Positions 5,159-9,686 of a DNA stretch of 9,686 nt are shown here, one piece after another. The position numbers and the translations under genes are program-made. Position 1 is the first letter of the stretch. Each line of letters opens with the position of its first letter. The DNA comes from Alphaproteobacteria bacterium. GTDB taxonomy: Bacteria > Pseudomonadota > Alphaproteobacteria > Bin95. Location of the stretch: positions 1 through 9,686 of the forward strand of contig JAJECF010000083.1 in assembly GCA_022822125.1 (NCBI GenBank), in the 5' to 3' direction. The notes below the pieces were generated by a model. That model saw nothing but the letters and a program-made list of their open reading frames with translations, had not been told where the DNA came from and ran no database searches.

Positions 5159-6150
5159 GCGGCGAAGAGCGGGCGCAGCCTCGCCTTCTCCTCCGGCGCG
5201 CACCAGGCGCCTTCCAGCGCGGCGGCCGCAAGCCTGCGAATGTCCTCGCGGCCGAAGCCGAACACGTCCATGAGCAGGGCGTATTCCCCGGCGAGGCTGT
5301 TGTGGAACATGCCCGGATCGTCGGTATTGACCGTGATGTTGAGCCCGCGCTCCCAGTAGCGGCGCACCGGATGGTCCTCGATGCGCTCGATAACGCCGGT
5401 GGCGAGGTTGGAGAGCGGGCAAAGCTCCAGCACGACGCCGGTCTCCGCCAGCAGATCGACCACCGCCTCGTCCTCCTCGGCGCGGAGCGCATGGCCGACG
5501 CGGTCAACCCGGAGAACCTCGACCGCGCTGCGGACGCTCTCCGCTCCGGCCGCTTCGCCGGCATGCGCGCTCGTGCGCAGCCCTGCCTTGCGGGCCGCCT
5601 CGTAAACCGGCGCAAAGGGCTCCGGCGGATAGAGATGTTCGGAGCCGCCGATGCCGATGCCGAGAATGCCGGCGTCGCCTGCAACCTCGACGACCTCCGC
5701 CAGCATGACGGCCGCATTATCGGGCCCGAGGTCGCGGACGAGATCGGCGATCAGGTAGAGCGCGACCTCCGGCACCCGGTCGAACCCGCTGCGGATGGCC
5801 GCCGCGAGGCAGGCAGGCGTCAGGCCCCGGTCCGCGAACCGGCCGGGCGAGAAGAACAGTTCCGCATAGCGGATGTTCTGGCGCGCGAGGTCGGCTGCCA
5901 TGGCTTCGCCGATGAAGGCGAAATCGTCATAGCTCCTGAGAAAGCCGTTCTTCCAGATCCAGGTTTCGATGAAGGCCGGGAAGTCGGGATAGGTCAGACG
6001 TTCCCTCAGCGCCTCCACGGTCGGAACGGCCGGGTCCCCGCCGGCGGCCCGGATCAGTTCGAACAGCGCCGGCAGCGGAATCGCGCCTTCCAGATGCAGA
6101 TGGAGTTCGGCCTTGGGCAAGGCGGCCAGCCACTCGTCGCGCTCCGTCAT
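5155..6150 (-). CDS. add: Adenosine deaminase family protein
   Basis: A 331-aa cytoplasmic metalloenzyme that hydrolyses adenosine (and deoxyadenosine) to inosine and ammonia in purine salvage. The zinc-binding and catalytic set is complete: HLHLEG (17-22, His17 and His19), SAHAGE (194-199, His196 and Glu199), RVGHA (217-221, His220) and NTDDPG (275-280, Asp277 and Asp278). CPLSN (244-248) is also typical. Length is normal. AAGGAG stands 7 bases before the ATG. Adenine deaminase and other purine-deaminase subfamilies share these motifs, so adenosine as substrate is the likely but not certain call. It follows the 66-aa membrane protein by 20 bp and the CaiB remnant beyond it, as the last protein gene of that operon. 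Confidence 0.92.
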   Translation of the reverse strand: MTERDEWLAALPKAELHLHLEGAIPLPALFELIRAAGGDPAVPTVEALRERLTYPDFPAFIETWIWKNGFLRSYDDFAFIGEAMAADLARQNIRYAELFFSPGRFADRGLTPACLAAAIRSGFDRVPEVALYLIADLVRDLGPDNAAVMLAEVVEVAGDAGILGIGIGGSEHLYPPEPFAPVYEAARKAGLRTSAHAGEAAGAESVRSAVEVLRVDRVGHALRAEEDEAVVDLLAETGVVLELCPLSNLATGVIERIEDHPVRRYWERGLNITVNTDDPGMFHNSLAGEYALLMDVFGFGREDIRRLAAAALEGAWCAPEEKARLRPLFAA

Positions 6151-6170
6151 TCAGCCGCTCCTTCGGACGA

Positions 6171-6371
6171 TCAGGCCGGACCGTCCGGTTTCATGGCCAG
6201 AAACGCCGCCGCCAGCGCCAGGAAAGCGGCAAGCGCCAGCGCCAGGCGTCGGCGCTGCCATGCCGTGTCGGTGTGCGGACGTTTCTTCGCGCGCACGAGC
6301 TTCACCGCCGCGTCCACTGCAATGCCGAGCGCGATGAGGACGGCGAGCGCGACTGCCTGGTGAAGCGCCAT
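6171..6371 (-). CDS. Small two-helix membrane protein
   Basis: A 66-aa protein with two hydrophobic segments, about residues 5-26 and 42-60, joined by a basic linker (RAKKRPHTDTAWQRRR, 27-42). By the positive-inside rule both termini face the periplasm and the linker faces the cytoplasm. No family is recognised. It starts 8 bp after the CaiB stop and ends 20 bp before add, so all three were probably co-transcribed. The ribosome-binding site is weak, and coupling to the upstream gene may have mattered. Its expression may have changed since that gene was broken. Confidence 0.6.
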   Translation of the reverse strand: MALHQAVALAVLIALGIAVDAAVKLVRAKKRPHTDTAWQRRRLALALAAFLALAAAFLAMKPDGPA

Positions 6372-6379
6372 CGCCCGGC

Positions 6380-6806
6380 TCAGGCATCGGCGCCGAATAC
6401 GTCACGCGTATGCGCGCCGAGCGCGGGCGCCGTGCTGCGGACCGGCGGCCGCTCGCCGTCCAAGCTCACCGGGAGGCCGAGCAGGGGATAGCCCGTTTCC
6501 GGCTCCGTCAACACCGCGCCGAGCGCCGCCGTCTGCGGATCGTCGGCCGCCTCGCTCACCTTGTTGATCGGCGCCCGCCGCCTCCAGCGCCGCCTGCCAC
6601 GCGGCGCGCGGCCGGGCAAGCAGGGCGAGCTGGATGAGCGGGATCAGCACCGCGCGGTTCGTCAGCCGGTCCCGCACTGTGGCGAAGCGGGCGTCCCGTC
6701 CCCATTCCGGCCGGCCCAGCACCGCGCAGAGCCGCTGGTAGAGCCCGTCATTGCCGGCCGCGATCATGACCGGATCGGTTGCCGTCTCGAACACCTGGTA
6801 CCGCAT
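6380..6806 (-). pseudogene. Remnant of CaiB/BaiF-type CoA-transferase (5' truncated, frameshifted)
   Basis: Only the C-terminal part of a family III CoA-transferase is present. One frame gives YQVFETATDP, MIAAGNDGLYQRLCAVLGRP and so on to WQAALEAAG (minus strand, about 6803 to 6572). The next frame continues APINKVSEAADDP to LGAHTRDVFGADA and stops at 6382-6380. Intact relatives read about LEAAGVPxxPIN at the join, so a short deletion of roughly 8-11 nt plausibly caused the frameshift near 6570-6580. Upstream of YQVF the homology ends abruptly at the recombinase element. The catalytic Asp of the family would lie in the missing N-terminal half, so the product is dead. Intact members move CoA between acyl thioesters and carboxylic acids. 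A sequencing error could mimic the frameshift but not the truncation. Confidence 0.85.
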
Positions 6807-6815
6807 CTTCGATGC
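6803..6815. other. Inverted repeat at the CaiB homology break, candidate element end
   Basis: GCATC-TTC-GATGC is a perfect 5-bp inverted repeat placed exactly where CaiB similarity stops (6803-6806) and AT-richer DNA begins (6811-6870). It may mark the end or core site of the inserted recombinase element. The arms are short and no matching copy was found near 9213-9546, so the call is tentative. Confidence 0.25.
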
Positions 6816-6892
6816 TAACCTATTGATAAAGCTCCTGTTTTTCCTCGTCCAATTTGCAGATTGGGATGGAAACACAACTCCGTTTTCCCCCG

Positions 6893-6914
6893 CCTGCAAC
6901 AGAATGCAGGAGGA
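6893..6914 (+). promoter_or_regulatory. Strong RBS of first recombinase, inside an inverted repeat
   Basis: AGGAGGA (6908-6914) lies 6 bases before the ATG at 6921 and fixes that start. It overlaps the perfect inverted repeat CCTGCA-N6-TGCAGG (6893-6898 with 6905-6910). Pairing in the mRNA, or a bound protein, could hide the ribosome-binding site, which suggests possible self-control by the recombinase. That control is inference. Confidence 0.5.
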
Positions 6915-6920
6915 ATACCC

Positions 6921-8042
6921 ATGCCCGGTGTCCGTCTCACAGAAAGCCGGATCGAGATACTCAAACCCCGCAAGTCGCCCTACGACATTCGCGATAGCGA
7001 ATTGAGGGGCTTCGGCATCCGTGTCCTGCCCTCGGGGGCCAAGCGGTATTTCGTTCACAGCCAGTATGAGGGCCGTCGCCTCTGGAAGACCGTCGGCGAC
7101 GCCGACAGCATTGACCTCGACGAGGCCCGACGACAGGCAGCGGAACTGTTGGCTGCAATCCGCCTCGACGAAATACCCGCCCTGCCGGAAGAGAAGCTCT
7201 TCGAGGCCGTGGCGGAGGAGGTCTTCTCGCGTTATGGGCGACGCTGGAAGCCCGGGACCATGAAGGTCAACCGGAAATATCTGCGCAACGCGATCCTTCC
7301 CCGGTTCGGCGGAATGAACATCGCCGACATCACGAACAAGGACGTGCAGCGCTGGTTCGCCTCGCTTCATGCGACGCCGGTGGCTGCCGACCGGTCTGCG
7401 CCGGTCCTCTCCGTCATCATGCGCGAGGCTGAGATTTACGGCTACCGTCCAGAGGGCAGCAATCCCTGCGCCGGCATCCGCCGCTACCGGCGCAAGGGTC
7501 GGGAGCGCTTCCTGTCGGACATGGAGCTCCACCGCCTCGCCCGCGTGCTGGACAGCCACGAAGACCGGGATTCGCGAGAGGTGGCCTTCATCCGCCTGCT
7601 GCTTCTGACCGGCTGCCGCAAGAGCGAGATCGGAACATTGCAATGGGCGGATTACCGGGAAAGGCGGCTGTTCCTGCGCGACGGCAAGACGGGACCCCGG
7701 ACCGTCTGGCTGTCCTCGCCCGCCTGCACCTTGCTGGACGGGCTCCCGCGCGAGAGCAATTGGGTCTTTCCCTCGCCGCAGCGGGAGGGGCCATTGTCCT
7801 CGACCATCTTCGAGAGGTTCTGGCGCCGTGTCCGAAAGGAGGCCGGTCTGGCGGATGTCCGCCTTCACGACTGCCGTCACACATATGCCAGCATCGCGAT
7901 CATGAACGGCGAGAGTGTCATGACGACAGCGCGGCTGCTCGGGCACAACGATGCACAGACGACGCTGAAATACGCGCATTTGTCCGACTGTTCGGTCAGG
8001 AAGGCAGCCGATGCCCTTGCCTGCATTCTCGGGGAGGGCTGA
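6921..8042 (+). CDS. Tyrosine recombinase/integrase, first of a tandem pair
   Basis: A 373-aa phage-type integrase. An N-terminal arm-binding-like region (about 1-80, with GFGIRVLPSGAKRYFVH at 31-47) is followed by a SAM-like core-binding domain (about 92-185) and the catalytic domain (about 195-365). All catalytic residues are present: Arg233 (TGCRKSEI), Lys256 (DGKTGPRTV), His316 and Arg319 (RLHDCRH), His342 (LLGHND) and nucleophile Tyr351 (KYAH). It should cut and join DNA at a pair of att sites. The ATG at 6921 is set by a strong AGGAGGA. The next recombinase starts 3 bases after its stop, so they form an operon. It is a paralogue of the second protein, with near-identical catalytic motifs but different N-terminal halves. 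No excisionase gene is visible. Confidence 0.95.
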   Translation: MPGVRLTESRIEILKPRKSPYDIRDSELRGFGIRVLPSGAKRYFVHSQYEGRRLWKTVGDADSIDLDEARRQAAELLAAIRLDEIPALPEEKLFEAVAEEVFSRYGRRWKPGTMKVNRKYLRNAILPRFGGMNIADITNKDVQRWFASLHATPVAADRSAPVLSVIMREAEIYGYRPEGSNPCAGIRRYRRKGRERFLSDMELHRLARVLDSHEDRDSREVAFIRLLLLTGCRKSEIGTLQWADYRERRLFLRDGKTGPRTVWLSSPACTLLDGLPRESNWVFPSPQREGPLSSTIFERFWRRVRKEAGLADVRLHDCRHTYASIAIMNGESVMTTARLLGHNDAQTTLKYAHLSDCSVRKAADALACILGEG

Positions 8043-8045
8043 GCC

Positions 8046-9212
8046 ATGCCGAAACGCAAGAGGCTGACCGATGCCGGTATTGCAAGGTTGAGGCCGGAGA
8101 CACGCGAATACACAGTCTGGGACGCACAGGTAACCGGCCTCGGCGTGCGCGTCCGCCCCTCCGGCAGCCGGACTTTCATCTACCACCGTAGAACGGTTAC
8201 GGGCGCAAAGAAAATGTCCTTCGGCCCAGCCATGTTGCGCAAGGTCGAGGACATACGGCGGGACTGTCTGGCAATGGCAGCGGTCGAGCCGCAGGCAGGC
8301 GGGCGCGAACAGGTGCCGCTCTTCCGGGATTTCGTCGCCGGCCCCTGGAAGACGGATTGTCTCGACCGCTGCAAGCCGACCACCCGCAAGGGCCGTCTCG
8401 GTGACCTGAAGCGCCAGCTTCTGCCCGCCTTCGGAGCGCTGCCCCTCGACCGCATTTCGCGCATCGCCATCCTGCGCTGGTTCGAGGCAGTCAGCAAAAC
8501 GGTGCCGGGAGGCGCCAATAAGGCGCTCGACCTGCTCAGGCAGATCCTCAACCATGCGGTCCGCTGCGGGCATATCGAGACCAACCCAACCCGCGGCATC
8601 CGGCGCAATCCTGGCCGGAAGATGACGCGCTTCCTGTCCCGCGAGGAAATCGCCCGCCTTCACCTTGTGCTCGACCGCTATACGGACGGGTCGCTGTCGG
8701 AGGCGCAGCAGGCCGACATCATCCGCCTGTTGCTGCTGACCGGCTGCCGCAAGGGCGAAATCGTGTATCTCCGCAAGGAGGAGGTCAGGGAAGACCGGCT
8801 CGAACTCCTCGATAGCAAGACGGGCCCGAGAACCGTCCTTCTGAATGCTCCGGCGCGGGAGATCGTCGAACGCCGCATGGCGGAGGGCGACGGCCCTTGG
8901 GTGTTTCCGTCCGTCAGGGACCCGTCCCGTCCCCGAACGCGCGAGCCCTTGCTCTGGAATCGCGTTCGTCGTGAGGCCGGTATTGAGGATGTCCGCCTGC
9001 ACGACCTTCGCCATACGGTAGCCAGCCAGGCGGCCCTCGCCGGCGTATCCCTGCCGGTCGTGGCCCGCCTGCTCGGCCACAGTGATGTCGCCATGACCAT
9101 GCGCTATGCCCATGTCGGGGACCGCGAGATCGAGGCCGCTGCCGAACGGGTCGGACAGGCGCTTAGCGCTATAATGGGGAGGCATAGGCCAACGACCCTG
9201 CCTGAAGGATAG
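8046..9212 (+). CDS. Tyrosine recombinase/integrase, second of a tandem pair
   Basis: A 388-aa protein with an N-terminal arm-binding-like region (1-80, GLGVRVRPSGSRTFIYH at 31-47), a core-binding domain (about 90-185) and the catalytic domain. Residues Arg235 (TGCRKGEI), Lys258 (DSKTGPRTV), His319 and Arg322 (RLHDLRH), His345 (LLGHSD) and Tyr354 (RYAH) are all present, so it too should be active. GGAGG at 8034-8038 inside the end of the previous gene supplies the ribosome-binding site, and only 3 bases separate stop and start, which points to coupled translation. The two proteins may act together as a hetero-complex, as multi-recombinase elements do, or one may integrate and the other excise; sequence cannot decide. 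No third recombinase follows, unlike RIT elements. Confidence 0.95.
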   Translation: MPKRKRLTDAGIARLRPETREYTVWDAQVTGLGVRVRPSGSRTFIYHRRTVTGAKKMSFGPAMLRKVEDIRRDCLAMAAVEPQAGGREQVPLFRDFVAGPWKTDCLDRCKPTTRKGRLGDLKRQLLPAFGALPLDRISRIAILRWFEAVSKTVPGGANKALDLLRQILNHAVRCGHIETNPTRGIRRNPGRKMTRFLSREEIARLHLVLDRYTDGSLSEAQQADIIRLLLLTGCRKGEIVYLRKEEVREDRLELLDSKTGPRTVLLNAPAREIVERRMAEGDGPWVFPSVRDPSRPRTREPLLWNRVRREAGIEDVRLHDLRHTVASQAALAGVSLPVVARLLGHSDVAMTMRYAHVGDREIEAAAERVGQALSAIMGRHRPTTLPEG

Positions 9213-9229
9213 GGCCGGGAAGCGGTCCG

Positions 9230-9255
9230 CACCTGCAGCACCTGCAACACCGCAG
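9230..9255. repeat. Nearly three copies of a 9-bp CACCTGCAR repeat
   Basis: CACCTGCAG (9230-9238), CACCTGCAA (9239-9247) and the shortened CACCGCAG (9248-9255) stand head to tail 18 bp after the second recombinase stop. Closely spaced short direct repeats next to an integrase gene are the usual form of arm-type binding sites. CCTGCAACA at 9241-9249 also occurs at 6893-6901 before the first recombinase. Confidence 0.6.
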
Positions 9256-9298
9256 ATTGATCTAAATGCTGACATTGTACGCCCGGGGCCCCCGCGTC

Positions 9299-9329
9299 CC
9301 TTCGCTGTGTGTCGCCCTCACACCGAAGG
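9299..9329. other. Imperfect 13-bp inverted repeat with 5-bp centre
   Basis: CCTTCGCTGTGTG (9299-9311) and CTCACACCGAAGG (9317-9329) pair at 11 of 13 positions around TCGCC. It could be a transcript-end hairpin for the recombinase operon, although no T-run follows, or a recombinase core site, although a 5-bp centre is short for that. Confidence 0.45.
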
Positions 9330-9546
9330 CGAGGCCCGGGTGCATTGCCCGCAGGGCCGAGCCGCCAGCCAAGCGTGTCGTCACCCGTGGCCGTCACGCC
9401 GCGCGGGCCCGGCATGCGGCTTACCAGTGAAGTACCGCTTCCGAGATACTTCAAGGCGCCGGCTTGACCCACTCTTGTCAAAAGTCGCCGCACGTTTTCC
9501 GGCCGCAACAACCAATGCCATTATGCCTTGCCTCTCGGTCTCCTTA

Positions 9547-9686
9547 GAGCCTGACCCAAAAAGAGTTGAGCGGTTTCAAGGGTTTGTGATTCAGTTCGGT
9601 TTCGCGACAGAACGGAGCCACACATGCCCTGGACAGAAACCGCTCGCCGAGAGTATCGGCGGGACTGCCCGCGATATTCAAGCGAT
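9547..9686 (+). mobile_element. Left end of an IS5-family insertion sequence (runs off the window)
   Basis: The sequence from about 9547 (GAGCCTGACCCAAAAAG) up to the transposase start has the form of an IS5-type terminal inverted repeat with a short leader, and is directly followed by a transposase start typical of the family. The exact first base is uncertain by a few positions; TTAG (9544-9547) could include the target site. The right end is outside the window, so the inverted repeat and target duplication cannot be checked. Confidence 0.75.
9624..9686 (+). CDS. IS5-family transposase, N-terminal part only
   Basis: The first 21 residues are visible, MPWTETARREYRRDCPRYSS then Asp, before the window ends in frame. 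The opening MPWTET-x-R-x-x-YRR-x-x-x-RY-x-SD is characteristic of IS5-group DDE transposases, which move the element by cut and paste. CGGAG (9613-9617) lies 6 bases before the ATG. The DDE catalytic residues lie beyond the window, so intactness is unknown. Confidence 0.82.
   Translation, partial: MPWTETARREYRRDCPRYSSD

Larger units (their letters stand above)
9213..9546. other. Non-coding stretch between recombinases and IS element
   Basis: About 330 bp with no supported gene. It holds the 9-bp tandem repeats (9230-9255), an imperfect long hairpin (9299-9329) flanked by CCCGGG-containing arms (9282-9290 and 9334-9341), and TTGAC-N8-GTCAA (9464-9481). A minus-strand open frame reaching 9511 would start with TTG, lacks a ribosome-binding site and overlaps the second recombinase. 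I see no CaiB 5' part here, so the far end of the recombinase element probably lies beyond the IS, or was lost. Confidence 0.5.

Noticed and set aside
4944..5717. Minus-strand open frame upstream of the methyltransferase that passes through tRNA-Sec into add.
   Set aside because: It overlaps tRNA-Sec and is out of frame with the clear add protein.
9104..9511. Minus-strand 135-codon frame downstream of the second recombinase.
   Set aside because: TTG start without ribosome-binding site, overlap with the recombinase C-terminus, and no recognisable domain.

Overview
The window is GC-rich DNA (protein genes roughly 65-70% GC, judged by eye) from what looks like an alphaproteobacterium. The basis for this placement is codon use, the DUF2147, BadH-like, DehI-family and CaiB proteins, and a selenocysteine tRNA gene, so the cell very probably makes selenoproteins. 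I cannot place it below class level with confidence.

Layout. (1) 1-1121 is accessory-looking. It holds an AT-rich minus-strand ORF of 113 aa that recalls only the N-terminal part of DGQHR/DndB-like proteins. Then follow about 650 bp without a convincing protein gene: a sigma70-type promoter immediately before a perfect 12-bp terminator-like hairpin, several further hairpins, a 15-codon ORF with a strong Shine-Dalgarno sequence, and six helically phased CATGACAT repeats. (2) 1122-4105 is chromosomal. A minus-strand secreted DUF2147 protein is divergent from a three-gene plus-strand set: a BadH-like short-chain dehydrogenase, a DehI-fold protein that appears to lack the dehalogenase aspartate, and uroporphyrinogen-III C-methyltransferase (cobA). 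The last two overlap by ATGA. (3) 4116-6382 is a minus-strand run: a broken CaiB/BaiF CoA-transferase remnant, a 66-aa two-helix membrane protein, adenosine deaminase (add), tRNA-Sec (selC) and a class I SAM methyltransferase. (4) 6803-9686 is mobile DNA. CaiB homology stops abruptly at about 6803, at a small inverted repeat. Two complete paralogous tyrosine recombinases follow in one operon, then about 330 bp of non-coding, repeat-containing DNA, then the left end of an IS5-family insertion sequence that runs out of the window.

How the parts fit. The add, membrane-protein and CaiB genes were probably one operon. Its first gene was cut by arrival of the tandem-recombinase element and also carries a frameshift, so it is dead. 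The IS5-type element then abuts or lies inside the recombinase element. The SDR/DehI-like/CobA operon is an unusual combination whose shared purpose cannot be read from the sequence. The most unusual features are the phased repeats with the structured region before them, the catalytic-residue loss in the DehI-like protein translationally coupled to cobA, and the two-recombinase element with short motifs shared by its two flanks.
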